Positions 40,038-49,047 of a stretch of DNA of 64,000 nucleotides are shown in pieces. Each line of letters opens with the position of its first letter. The stretch's first letter is position 1. The stretch spans positions 40,039 through 104,038 of the forward strand of contig NZ_BJMM01000026.1 of NCBI RefSeq assembly GCF_006539165.1, in the 5' to 3' direction. This DNA comes from Streptomyces cacaoi. Lineage in GTDB: Bacteria; Actinomycetota; Actinomycetes; Streptomycetales; Streptomycetaceae. The translations under genes were made by a program, and so were the position numbers. The notes below the pieces were generated by a model. It ran no database searches and was not told where the DNA came from. It saw only the letters and a program-made list of their open reading frames with translations.

Positions 40038-41177
40038 TCAGCGGCGGCGGAAGAGGAGGTCGCGGACCCGGTGGCCCTTGTCGAGGCCCTGCCCCTCGAA
40101 GCGGGTCAGCGGCCGGGCCTCGGGGCGGGGCGCGAAACCGCCGTCGGGGACGGTGTTCTCGTAGTCCGGGTGCGCGGTGAAGACGTCGAGCATCTGCTCG
40201 GCGTACTCCTCCCAGTCCGTCGCGCAGTGCACCAGGGCGCCGGGACGCAGCGGGCCCGCGGCCAGATCGAGGAACTCGGGCTGGATGAGCCGGCGCTTGT
40301 GGTGCCGGGCCTTGGGCCACGGGTCCGGGAAGTAGATCCGCAGCCCGGACAGGGAGTCGGGGGCGAGCATCTCGCGCAGCAGGATGATGGCGTCGCCGTT
40401 GCCGACCCGGACGTTCGTCAGCCCCTGCTCGTCGGCGAGGCGCAGCAGATTGCCCTGGCCAGGAGTGTGGACGTCGACCGCGAGGATGCCCGTGCCCGGG
40501 TCCGCCGCCGCCATCCGGGCCGTGGCCTCGCCCATGCCGAAGCCGATCTCCAGGACGATGGGCAGGTCCGGGTCGTCGAAGAGCGCACCGAGGTCGAGGC
40601 GGCGCAGCCCGTCGATGTCGAAACCCCAGCGCGGCCACAGCCGCCGCAGGGCGTTCCGCTGGCCGGTGGTGACCCGGCTGCGGCGGGGCTGGAAGGTGCG
40701 GATACGGCGCTCGTGGTGGCCACGGGCCGGGTCGGGCGAAGGACCTTCGCCGGGCGGGAACATACGGGCACCTTCGCGGGGAGGACGGCTGTCGGGGGCG
40801 GTGGCCTCATCGGTGGCCTCGTCGGCGGACTCGCGGGCGTGGCTCGTGCCGTCGGCCCGGTCGCCGCCGCTGTGGTCGTCGTCGCCGTGGTTCCTGCTGC
40901 CGCCGCCGCTGCCGCCGGGGGTGCCGTCGGCCGGGTGGTGGGCGGTCGGGCCCGGTGCGGGGTGTTCGGCGTCCGGGGCGGGGGCGCGACGGTGTGTGTC
41001 GGGCGCTGTGCGGACCGTCTCCGGTGACCGGGCGGCGGGCCCGTTCGACGGCGGGGCCGAGGGGGCCGTCGGGGGTGTGGCGGCGGCGCGTGGGGGTGCG
41101 CTGTGCGCCGGGGCCGAGCCGGTCACTCCGGCGTGGACGCGGTCATCATGCTGGGGGAAGTTCTCGGGCTTGCACAC
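40038..41177 (-). CDS. trmB: tRNA (guanine-46-N7)-methyltransferase TrmB
   Basis: The C-terminal 215 residues are a complete TrmB: SAM-binding VLEIGFGMGEA, the TrmB signature IYFPDPWPKARHHKRR with LIQPEFL, and the end motif RPLTRFEGQGLDKGHRVRDL. It adds the N7-methyl group to G46 in the variable loop of tRNAs. The first 160 residues (GTG start at 41177) are Pro/Ala/Asp-rich and absent from most TrmB proteins, although Streptomyces copies often carry some extension; an internal start near MFPPGEG cannot be ruled out. A TAAAAT hexamer (41192-41187) nine bases before the GTG supports the long form with almost no leader. Confidence 0.92.
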   Translation of the reverse strand: MCKPENFPQHDDRVHAGVTGSAPAHSAPPRAAATPPTAPSAPPSNGPAARSPETVRTAPDTHRRAPAPDAEHPAPGPTAHHPADGTPGGSGGGSRNHGDDDHSGGDRADGTSHARESADEATDEATAPDSRPPREGARMFPPGEGPSPDPARGHHERRIRTFQPRRSRVTTGQRNALRRLWPRWGFDIDGLRRLDLGALFDDPDLPIVLEIGFGMGEATARMAAADPGTGILAVDVHTPGQGNLLRLADEQGLTNVRVGNGDAIILLREMLAPDSLSGLRIYFPDPWPKARHHKRRLIQPEFLDLAAGPLRPGALVHCATDWEEYAEQMLDVFTAHPDYENTVPDGGFAPRPEARPLTRFEGQGLDKGHRVRDLLFRRR

Positions 41178-41305
41178 AGTGCCCCGATTTTACGGGTGTC
41201 GGGTGGGACAGGAGGTGCGGCGCCGTGACGCCGCCGGTCGCCGGCCGCCGCTGGGTGCTGCCGGTTCCCGGCTCCTGGCCCGGCCCCGTTTCCCGGGCGG
41301 GGCGG

Positions 41306-42712
41306 TCACGCCGCCATCGAGGCCATCGCGCGACGGGCGATCTCCCGGCCGATGGGGAGGGAGGCCGTCGCCGCGGGGGACGGGGCGTTGAGGACGTGGA
41401 CGGTGTGCGGGCCGTCCGCGAAGAGGAAGTCGTCGACGAGGGTGCCGTCCCGCAGCACCGCCTGGGCCCGCACCCCGGCGGGCGCCGGGCGCAGATCGGC
41501 GGGCGTGACCTCGGGCAGCAGACGTTGGACCGCGGCCGTGAACGCGGAGCGGGACAGGGAACGGTGCAACTCCCCCGCGCCGTACCGCCAGTGACGGCGT
41601 GCCAGCCGCCAGGCGCCCGGGTGGGTGAGGAACGGGCCCAGTTCCGAGGGGCGGACGTCCCGCCAGGTGTAGCCCTCGCGGGCAGGGGCGGGGACCGCGT
41701 TGGGGCCCAGATGCACCCCGCCGTGCACCCCTCGGGTGAGATGGACCCCGAGGAACGGGAAGGCCGGGTCCGGCACCGGGTACACCAGACCGCGCACCAA
41801 GTGTTCGCGCTCGGGGACCAGTTCGGCGTACTCGCCGCGGAACGGCAGGATCCGGGCGGGCGTCGCGTCCCCCGCCAGCCGTGCAATGCGATCGCAGTGC
41901 AGCCCGGCGCAGTTGACCAGGGCGCGCGCCCGCAGCACCGAGCCGTCCGCCGTACGGACGGCGACGCCGCGCCCCGGGCGGCGGTCGACCGCGGTGACGG
42001 TGCCCGCCGCGCCGTACCGCACCCGGGCCCCCGCGTCCGAGGCGAGCCGCGCCAGCGTGCCGGCCACCGCGCGGAAGTCGCAGACGCCGGTGGTGCCGAC
42101 GTGGATCGCCGCCAGGCCGCGCACATACGGCTCGTGCTCCGCTATCTGCGCCGGACCCAACTCGCGCACGGGAAGGCCGTGTTGACGGCCGCGCTGGATC
42201 AAGGCGTGCAGCCGGGGCAGCTCGGAGCGCTCCGTCGCGACGATCAGCTTCCCCGTGACCTCGTGCGGAACGCCGTGCTCCGCGCAGAACTTCACCATCT
42301 CGGCGGCGCCCTGCACCGCGAACCGCGCCTTGAACGAGCCCGGCGGGTAGTAGATACCGCTGTGGATCACCCCGCTGTTCCGGCCCGTCTGATGCCGGGC
42401 CGGGCCCGGCTCCTTCTCCAGCACGGTGACGCGGACGCCGGGCTCGGCGCGAGTGAGCGCGTACGCCGTCGACAGCCCGACGATGCCGGCGCCGATCACC
42501 ACGACGTCCTGCATCCGGGACGCGCCGGGCGCCGCGCCCTTCGGGATGCCGGAGACCTCGGGGGCGGCCGGGGCCGCGGATCCTGAGCTGCGCGCGGAGC
42601 CTGTCGTTCCGGCGGACCCGGCGGGCCCGGTGGATCCGGTGGTTCCGGTTGAGCCGTCGGGGCCGGTGGAGCCGTGGGAGCCGTGGGACGTCGTGGACAC
42701 GGGTCCCATCAT
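41306..42712 (-). CDS. lhgO: L-2-hydroxyglutarate oxidase (LhgO-like FAD enzyme)
   Basis: 468 residues from the ATG at 42712. FAD-binding GAGIVGLSTAYAL follows a 65-residue Gly/Ser/Thr/Pro-rich leader (TGSTGPAGSAGTTGS), so translation could also start at MQDVVVIG (42514). Then come KEPGPARHQTGRNSGVIHSG and IYYPPGS, highly typical for LhgO, plus LPFRGEYAELVPE and PFLGVHLTRGVHGGVHLGPNA. The family oxidises L-2-hydroxyglutarate to 2-oxoglutarate and feeds electrons to the membrane chain. A small hairpin (41283-41303) lies right behind the stop. Confidence 0.88.
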   Translation of the reverse strand: MMGPVSTTSHGSHGSTGPDGSTGTTGSTGPAGSAGTTGSARSSGSAAPAAPEVSGIPKGAAPGASRMQDVVVIGAGIVGLSTAYALTRAEPGVRVTVLEKEPGPARHQTGRNSGVIHSGIYYPPGSFKARFAVQGAAEMVKFCAEHGVPHEVTGKLIVATERSELPRLHALIQRGRQHGLPVRELGPAQIAEHEPYVRGLAAIHVGTTGVCDFRAVAGTLARLASDAGARVRYGAAGTVTAVDRRPGRGVAVRTADGSVLRARALVNCAGLHCDRIARLAGDATPARILPFRGEYAELVPEREHLVRGLVYPVPDPAFPFLGVHLTRGVHGGVHLGPNAVPAPAREGYTWRDVRPSELGPFLTHPGAWRLARRHWRYGAGELHRSLSRSAFTAAVQRLLPEVTPADLRPAPAGVRAQAVLRDGTLVDDFLFADGPHTVHVLNAPSPAATASLPIGREIARRAMASMAA

Positions 42713-42814
42713 GGACCCCAACGGTGACACCGCGCAGCGGTGCCCGTCACGGTACGCACGATCTTGCGCCGACTCCCACCGCAGGTGGGACGGGCGAGAC
42801 ACACCCCGCCGCGG

Positions 42815-44374
42815 TCACGCCGGGGCGGCGAGGAGCGGACGCGCCCGCTCGCGCAGCTCGGCCACGCGCGGCTCGTCCCCGTACGGCTCCAGCCGGTTGA
42901 GCAGATCGCGGACGTACTCCGTCGTCCGCGCGGACGAGATGCGCCCGGCGACCTCGATGGCGCGGGTGCCCGCCGCACAGGCCGCGTCCAGATTCCCCGA
43001 CTCCAGTTCGGCCACGGCCGAGACCACCAGCCGCAGCCCGTGCGACCGCACGAACTCCTCCGTGGGCTTCGACAACGCCTTCTCCGTGAACCGGCGCACC
43101 TGCCGCGGGGCCTTGAGATCGCGGTAGCACTCGGCGGCGTCGGCGGCCAGCCTGTCGTACGAGTAGAAGTCCAGCCAGGACGGATCCGGATCGCCCGCCC
43201 GGGAACGCTCCAGCCAGCTCTCCGCCGCAGCCAGCGCCGCCGCACACGCCTGCGCGTCGTTCGCCTTCGCGTGCGCACGCGCCTCGACCAGCTGGAAGAA
43301 ACTCATCGTGCGGGCCGTCGCCAGACCGCGGTTGCGCTCCAGAGCGGCCTGCGCCAGATCCACCCCCTCGTCCGCGAACCCGCGGTAGGTGGCCTGGAGC
43401 GACATCGACGCCAGCACATAGCCGCCCAGCGGCACATCCGCCGCGGCACGCGCCAGCCGCAACGCCTGGATGTAGTACCGCTGCGCCGCCTCCTGCTGAC
43501 CCGTGTCGAACGCCATCCAGCCCGCCAGCCGCGTCAGTTCGGCCGTCGCACCGAAGAGTGAACGTCCCACCTCGTCCGTGTAGGCACCCAGCAGCAGCGG
43601 AGCCGCGTCCACCCGCAGACACTCCGGCACCATCGACGAACGCCAGTCACCGCCGCCGTACTTCGAATCCCAGCGACGCGCCTCGTCGGCCGCCTCTCTC
43701 AACTTGGAGACATCCGCGTGCCCCACCCGCAGGGGCGCGGGCCCGGCGGCGTCCGCCTGACCGTTCCGCTCCTGCCGGGAATCACGGCCGCCGAGATCCT
43801 CGCCGTCGTCACCGTCGCGCTCGTCCACCGGATCCGGCCCGCCCGCCGCACCGTTGACCGCGTGCGCACGCGAACCCCCCGCGTCCTCCAGATGCTCGAC
43901 ATGGCGTGCGACCGAACTGTCCGCCGGGGTTATCAGCCACCGGGACGTCGGCGTGGCATACGCGCTCACGGAGAACGAGCCCGCCAGCGACTGCCAGATG
44001 CTGCCGCCACCGCGCCGCCCCGCCTGATCCAGCCGGTAGAGATCCGTCGCGGACTTGACGGCCGCCCCCACATCACGCGGGAAGGCCAGCCCCACCTCGG
44101 GCGTCGGATCCGCATCCGCGAGACCGATCTCGTGCAGCGGAACCGGCCGGCCCAGCTTGCTGCCGATGGCAGCGGCGATCAGATGGGGGGCCGCGCCCTG
44201 CGGCACCATCCCCTTCGAAACCCAGCGGGCCACCGACGTCTTGTCGTACCGGAGCGTGAGGCCGCGTTGGGCCCCGAGGTCGTTGACCCTACGGGCGAGC
44301 CCGGCGTTGCTGATCCCTGCTAGGGCGAGGACGGTGCCGAGCTTCTCATTCGGCCCGCGTGACTCCCTGGACAT
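42815..44374 (-). CDS. NsdA / SCO4114-type developmental regulator with HTH and TPR-like repeats
   Basis: 519 residues; the ATG at 44374 has an AGGGG site, and a longer frame upstream is not supported. The N-terminal 70 residues (NEKLGTVLALAGISNAGLARR, then VNDLGAQRGLTLRYDKTSVARW) look like a helix-turn-helix of the XRE-related type. A middle region of about 70 residues has an acidic Gly/Asp-rich insert. Residues 260-515 are helical repeats resembling TPRs (YYIQALRLARAAADVPLGG ... AAECYRDLKAPRQVRRFTEKAL). The N-terminal words match what I recall of the sporulation-associated protein SCO4114 and its paralogue NsdA, a repressor of sporulation and antibiotic production in S. coelicolor. A regulatory role in development is therefore likely, the exact target unknown. 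Confidence 0.8.
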   Translation of the reverse strand: MSRESRGPNEKLGTVLALAGISNAGLARRVNDLGAQRGLTLRYDKTSVARWVSKGMVPQGAAPHLIAAAIGSKLGRPVPLHEIGLADADPTPEVGLAFPRDVGAAVKSATDLYRLDQAGRRGGGSIWQSLAGSFSVSAYATPTSRWLITPADSSVARHVEHLEDAGGSRAHAVNGAAGGPDPVDERDGDDGEDLGGRDSRQERNGQADAAGPAPLRVGHADVSKLREAADEARRWDSKYGGGDWRSSMVPECLRVDAAPLLLGAYTDEVGRSLFGATAELTRLAGWMAFDTGQQEAAQRYYIQALRLARAAADVPLGGYVLASMSLQATYRGFADEGVDLAQAALERNRGLATARTMSFFQLVEARAHAKANDAQACAAALAAAESWLERSRAGDPDPSWLDFYSYDRLAADAAECYRDLKAPRQVRRFTEKALSKPTEEFVRSHGLRLVVSAVAELESGNLDAACAAGTRAIEVAGRISSARTTEYVRDLLNRLEPYGDEPRVAELRERARPLLAAPA

Positions 44375-44864
44375 GCGCACCCCTGACACACACCGACGAC
44401 CGCCCCGCGAGAGGCGCGGGGCCCCCTCCCGTGTCGTGACGCCTGCGCGCCGCACGGAAAGCACTGCCAACACAGCGTAGTTCGCCGGATCCCGACCGTT
44501 AAGGGGCGCTCTCCCGGATGGCGGGAACTGTGTCCGTACGCGTGTACGTGCGCGGGGCACGTGACAACCTCGCGCCGCACGCCCCCACCCGGCCGGAAAC
44601 GAGTGCGCGACCCCCCGGGGAACGTGCTCCCGGCGTGTGGCCGTGCGCCTACGCATGCGCCTGCCCGGTACGGAGGGTGAGCGGTTCCATGAAACTTGCG
44701 TGGGTCGGCCCGCTGTTCAGGATCAGCGGGCTGGGGGACACCGCCGTCTCATTTCCCCGCGGACGGCGGTTCGGCCCGGGAGGCGCTCGGCCTCCCGGGC
44801 CGACATGCGTGCGAGCTGCTCCGCCGGGGTGCAGAAGTGGGGGCCGGACCGGGGCCGCGGCCGG

Positions 44865-44894
44865 GGCCTTTGGCCCTTTGGCCCTTTGGCCCTT
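44865..44894. repeat. GGCCCTTT tandem repeat
   Basis: Four consecutive copies of the octamer GGCCCTTT (first copy one C short, last copy ending TTC). Confidence 0.85.
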
Positions 44895-45469
44895 CGGGTC
44901 TTCGGATGTGGGGTGGGGGCTTCGTCTCCCGTCTCCCGCCTCCCGTCTCCTGGCTTCTGCCTGGGGGGCTCTGGGTTCCGGGCTCTGGGCGTCGGCCGCT
45001 TGTCTCTGGCCGTTTGTCTCTGGCCCCTGCTGTCTGGGGTTCTGGTCGCTGGCCTTTCGGATTCCGGGCTCCTCCGCCCCCCATCCCGTCGAGGGGTGGT
45101 TGGTCCCTGCTCCTTCCATCTCTTGAGGGTGGCTCCTGTTGCCTTCTGGCCTGGGGTTTCGAGGCCGGTACGGGCTTGCGAGTCCGGCCTGGGCTGTAGC
45201 GGCTGGTGCGGCCCTGCCCCGGGGACCTCTCGGCTTCGTTGTGCTGCGGGGGTGGGGGCTACCGGGCTTGGGGCGGACCTGGGCGGGGTGAATCGCTGGG
45301 TCGGGTGGTTTGGGCGGGGGCTTGCGCATAAGGGAGTTGGGGGTGGGCGGGGCTGGGGGTGAGCCGGTGCGGGGTACGGTTTTTGCAGGTCAGGAGGTGG
45401 CGGGTGGTGGGCGCGGCTTCCTTGAAGGGTGGGCCCCGCGCACGGTTTTGGTATGCCCCCACCCGACCA

Positions 45470-45501
45470 CCCCCCACCCCCACCCCACCCCTCCCTCCCC
45501 C
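45470..45501 (-). other. G-quadruplex candidate
   Basis: On the minus strand six G-runs of 3-6 bases (G5-A-G3-A-G4-T-G4-T-G5-T-G6) are separated by single bases. Runs of three or more G with one-base loops are the most stable kind of parallel quadruplex. Further G-runs continue to 45456. Confidence 0.8.
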
Positions 45502-46285
45502 GAAAGCAACACCCAGTCCGCCCTCCCCCGCCCCCACCGAATCCGGGGAGCAGACCCCGCGCATGGACGCGCTCCGTGAGCCCCGCGCATGCTGTGATCG
45601 TGAGCCGTGAGGTCCGTCGGTGCGCCGCTGGAGTCGCCGGTTCGCCCCTTGTGCGGGAGCCCGTCAAGGCTCTGTTGGCCCCGGGGCGAGGTAGGCCGGA
45701 TTTGGCCGAATGACATCGGTCGGCTGTGCGGTGCCCGTGGCCGAAGCCTCCGGTATATGCCCGGCTTCACGGTCGTAGGCCCTCACCCCGACCCTCGCGA
45801 GGCGACCCCCGGGCGGAGGCAACGGCCCTCCCCAGGAGTACGGCGCGACGACCCGCGGCACACGCACACCTCCGCACGGCGCACAGCCTCCGAGGCACGC
45901 CCTCCGGAGGGGCGTCCGGCCTCAACTCCCCCGGCCCGGGCCCCGGCGGAAACTCCCCGGCTCGGACCCCGGCAAAAGTCCGGCGCACGCTGCATGGGCG
46001 CGCGCCCCAGGTACGCCTCCCGTGCGCCACTCTCGTGGCAACATAGCGCTGAGGTGAGCCCGTTGCGGCGCCGAGGCACTCAACGTCGCGCAGCCCGGAG
46101 TGCGTCTGGGAAACCGGGCCCGGCCGACAGCGGCGGGGCGGTGGAGAGTCGTAAGGGAGCCATGGGCGACCGGGGCTGCGGGAACAGCGGGAAGCCCGAG
46201 CCGGCCCGGGTCGGCGGTAACAGACAGGAAGGCCGGGGCGACCGGCGGGAACAGCGGCAAGAGCACGAGTGAAGGCGGGCCGGCG

Positions 46286-48886
46286 ATGCGTTGGTTGGTG
46301 GGGTGGAGCGGCGCCGCGGTGCCCCACGGGCGGAGCGGTGCGCGGGGCCCCGGCGCCAACGACACGGCGCACGGCCGGGGTTCGTCCCGCGGCGGCTCCG
46401 GCGGCAACGGGTTCGGCGGGGACGCCGGGCGCGGCGGATCCGCCGGGCACGGACGTGCGCAGAGGTACGGGAACGGGCAGGACGGGCCCGACGGGCGTGC
46501 GGGGCGGGGTGCGTACGGCGGGTACAGCCCCTATGACTCCTATGGTCCGTACGGCTATGCCCCGCACACGGCGTTCGTGCCGGACGGGAGCGAGTTCGAC
46601 GACGGGGCGTTGCAGCCGGTCGGCGCCCAGGTGCTGTGGGGCGGGCCCGATCCGCTGTGGGCGGTGGGGGACTGGCGGCCCGACGAGATCCGCGTCGTGG
46701 AGGCCGAGCCGGGCAACAGGCTCGCGGTGTTCGGCTGTTGTGGCGCGTCCGACGAGGAGCTGCGGATCGGGCTGGTGGCGGCCCGGGGCGGTGCGTTCCG
46801 GCATCTGTCGGCCTGGCCTGGCAGTTACACGGCTGTGGCCTGCGTGGGGCGCCGGATCACCGTGCTGGCCGATCTGGCCGGTGTGCGCCCCGTCTTCCAT
46901 GCGCCCTGGGCCGGTGGCACGGCATATGCGACGGCGGCGCTGCCGATCGCGGATCTCATCGAGGCGCAGCTCGACATAGGGCATCTGGCGGCGATGCTCG
47001 CCTGCCCCGATGCTCCCGAGGCGCTGGGCGACGGTACGCCGTATCAGGGGGTGCGCCGGGTGCCGCCTGGGCACGCGCTGATCGTCCGGGACGGCGGCAG
47101 CCGGGAGATCGCCGCGTACGAGACGTCCGGTTCGCTGGTCGTCGGTGCGCCGCCGACCGATCCGGAGACGGCGGTCGAGGGCGTGCGGGACGCGCTCGTC
47201 GAGGCGGTCCGGACCCGGCTGACGGCGCCCCGGCATGCGACCGAGCAGGATTTCGACGGGCCCGGCCAGGGAGCCGGGGCGCGCGATCCGGGCCCGGTCC
47301 CCGGTATGGGGCCGGCCGAGCGGCGTGCGGCCCGGGGCGGCCCGGCCCCCGGGGTCGGCGCCGATCTTTCCGGAGGGCCTGCCTCCGGCACCCTCGCACT
47401 GCTCGCCGCCGGGCTCCCCGGGATGCCGGGCACGGTCTTCGGCGCCGGCGCGGCGGGCGCGGGCGAACGCCTCCTCGCCGTCACGTTCAACGACCTCACC
47501 TACCACGGCCGTACGCACCACGGCTCCGCCGACGGCAGCCCGCACGGCGGCGGCTCCGCCCCCGGCGGCACGCGGCCGCACGGGGACACCGGGCACCACG
47601 ACGACACGAGGCGTCAGGGCGGTGCGCGGCGCGGGGACGACGGGCAGCAGGAGCACGACCCGGGGCGCCGTCCTCTCGACGAGAACGCCGAGTTGGAGCG
47701 GGCCCGCGTGCTCGCCGAGAATCCGCGCCTGCACCACGTCGTGGTCACCGGACGCGAGGAGGCGTTGCCGTACGCGGACCTCGCGGCGGGCCCGCTGACC
47801 GACGAGCCGGGGCCCTCCCTCGTCTTCGCCGAGCGCCATCGGCACCGGCTGTCGGCGGGCAGCGCCGACCACTTCGTGGGGCTGGGCGCGCGTGAGGTGC
47901 TGGACGCGCATCCGGCCCGGCTCGCCGATCTGTTGCTGGACCGGCGCCGTCGGCATCTGGTGCGTCCCGTGGCCGCGCTCGCCCGCGCGGAGGGGCGGAC
48001 GGCGGGGCGCGCGCTGCTCGTCCCGGTCACCGTCTACCGCGCCGCGCGCCGTCTGGGGCGTACGTCCTACCGGGACGGTCTCCAGGAGACGGCGGCGCAG
48101 TTGCGCGACGGGACGGTCGCCGCCACCGCGTCCGACGCCTACCCGGACGGCGGCCGGAGCGCAGCGGAGGCGTCCGTCGCCGCGCTGACCTGGTGCCGTC
48201 CGGGCCCGGCGGCGCGCTGGCTGACGGGCGAGGCGCTCGCCGAGGTCGCACTCCGCCTGGACGCCGCCGCGCACGCCCGGCCCTCCGTCGAACGGCCGGG
48301 GGAGCGCAGGGCCCGCGCGGCCCTCGCCCGCCGCGCCGCCGATCACCGCGTCTTCGAACAGGCCGCCGAGATCCGGGGGCAGCGGCTGCACGCGCCGTAC
48401 TTCGACAACCAGGTGGTGCGGGCTGCCCGGGCGCTGCCGGAATCCCTCCGGGTGAGACCGGGCGCCCGCGCGGCCGTGCTGCGTTCCGTGCTCGCCGGCG
48501 CCGGCATCCACGAACTGCCCCCGGGCTGGGGCGCGCCCGTCCACGCCCCGCACCACGCCGCCGAACGCGCCGGCCTCCGGCTGGCCGCCGATCAGCTCCT
48601 CCAGCTGTTCGAGGCGCCGCTCCTCGCCGACGCCGGGCTGGTGGAGGCCCGCGTCGTCCGCAAGGCCATCCGTCGGGCGGCCGACGGGGAGGCACTGGCG
48701 CTGGACGGGCTGGCCGATCTGGTCGCGATGGAGCTCTGGCTCGGCCGGCTGCTCGCCCGGCGCGGAACCTGCTGGACGGGCTCGACGGCTCCGCGCGCCG
48801 CCGCCGCGGGGGTCGTCCCGGCAGGCAGCCGGCCCGGCCGTCCGCTGCCGACGACGCCGACGCTGCCGCCCCCGCCCCGCGGCTGA
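46286..48886 (+). CDS. Asparagine-synthase-like protein with degenerate ATP loop
   Basis: 866 residues from an ATG at 46286. Residues 1-110 are Gly/Arg/Tyr-rich. Residues 115-320 resemble the N-terminal Ntn-like half of AsnB proteins (LAVFGCCGASDEEL ... GSYTAVACVGRRITVLADLAGVRPVF) but without an N-terminal catalytic Cys, so glutaminase activity is not expected. The synthetase half has the PPi loop as DLSGGPASG (Asp360 on), where the canonical SGGxDS has lost its Asp. A His/Gly/Asp-rich insert of about 55 residues follows, then FDNQVVRAARALPESLR as in AsnB/lasso-cyclase proteins. The fold is clear, but catalysis is doubtful. It lies between two regulators. I recall a homologue at SCO4115. Confidence 0.78.
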   Translation: MRWLVGWSGAAVPHGRSGARGPGANDTAHGRGSSRGGSGGNGFGGDAGRGGSAGHGRAQRYGNGQDGPDGRAGRGAYGGYSPYDSYGPYGYAPHTAFVPDGSEFDDGALQPVGAQVLWGGPDPLWAVGDWRPDEIRVVEAEPGNRLAVFGCCGASDEELRIGLVAARGGAFRHLSAWPGSYTAVACVGRRITVLADLAGVRPVFHAPWAGGTAYATAALPIADLIEAQLDIGHLAAMLACPDAPEALGDGTPYQGVRRVPPGHALIVRDGGSREIAAYETSGSLVVGAPPTDPETAVEGVRDALVEAVRTRLTAPRHATEQDFDGPGQGAGARDPGPVPGMGPAERRAARGGPAPGVGADLSGGPASGTLALLAAGLPGMPGTVFGAGAAGAGERLLAVTFNDLTYHGRTHHGSADGSPHGGGSAPGGTRPHGDTGHHDDTRRQGGARRGDDGQQEHDPGRRPLDENAELERARVLAENPRLHHVVVTGREEALPYADLAAGPLTDEPGPSLVFAERHRHRLSAGSADHFVGLGAREVLDAHPARLADLLLDRRRRHLVRPVAALARAEGRTAGRALLVPVTVYRAARRLGRTSYRDGLQETAAQLRDGTVAATASDAYPDGGRSAAEASVAALTWCRPGPAARWLTGEALAEVALRLDAAAHARPSVERPGERRARAALARRAADHRVFEQAAEIRGQRLHAPYFDNQVVRAARALPESLRVRPGARAAVLRSVLAGAGIHELPPGWGAPVHAPHHAAERAGLRLAADQLLQLFEAPLLADAGLVEARVVRKAIRRAADGEALALDGLADLVAMELWLGRLLARRGTCWTGSTAPRAAAAGVVPAGSRPGRPLPTTPTLPPPPRG

Positions 48887-49047
48887 CCGTTTCTGCACCC
48901 GCCCCGCCCTGCCCTGGGCGCCACCGTCCCCACCGCTCCCCACCCCGGGCGTCCGGCTTCGCCCGACCGGCAGCGCCCCTGCCTTCCCTGGTGCCGGGCC
49001 AGGAAAACCCCTGAGACCGTCGTCGCCCGTGAGGCGACAATGGGAGG

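Larger units (their letters stand above)
44375..46285. other. 1.9-kb gene-free region
   Basis: No frame in this stretch shows the coding bias seen everywhere else. The composition changes along it: 44780-45300 is T/G/C-rich with words such as CTCTGGCC and GTCTCCC, 45440-45580 is a very C-rich block, and 45600-46080 returns to normal. It contains a GGCCCTTT repeat, a G-quadruplex candidate and presumably the promoters of the two divergent genes. A long untranslated leader or an unrecognised RNA gene is possible. No tRNA-like cloverleaf was found by eye. Confidence 0.6.

Noticed and set aside
44723..45667. Minus-strand open frame of 314 codons in the gene desert
   Set aside because: Pro/Arg/Gly-rich, mixed third-position composition, no domain and no ribosome binding site.
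46286..48886. Lasso-peptide cyclase
   Set aside because: The AsnB-like fold is present, but no precursor peptide, RiPP recognition element or leader protease gene was found nearby, and the PPi-loop Asp is missing.
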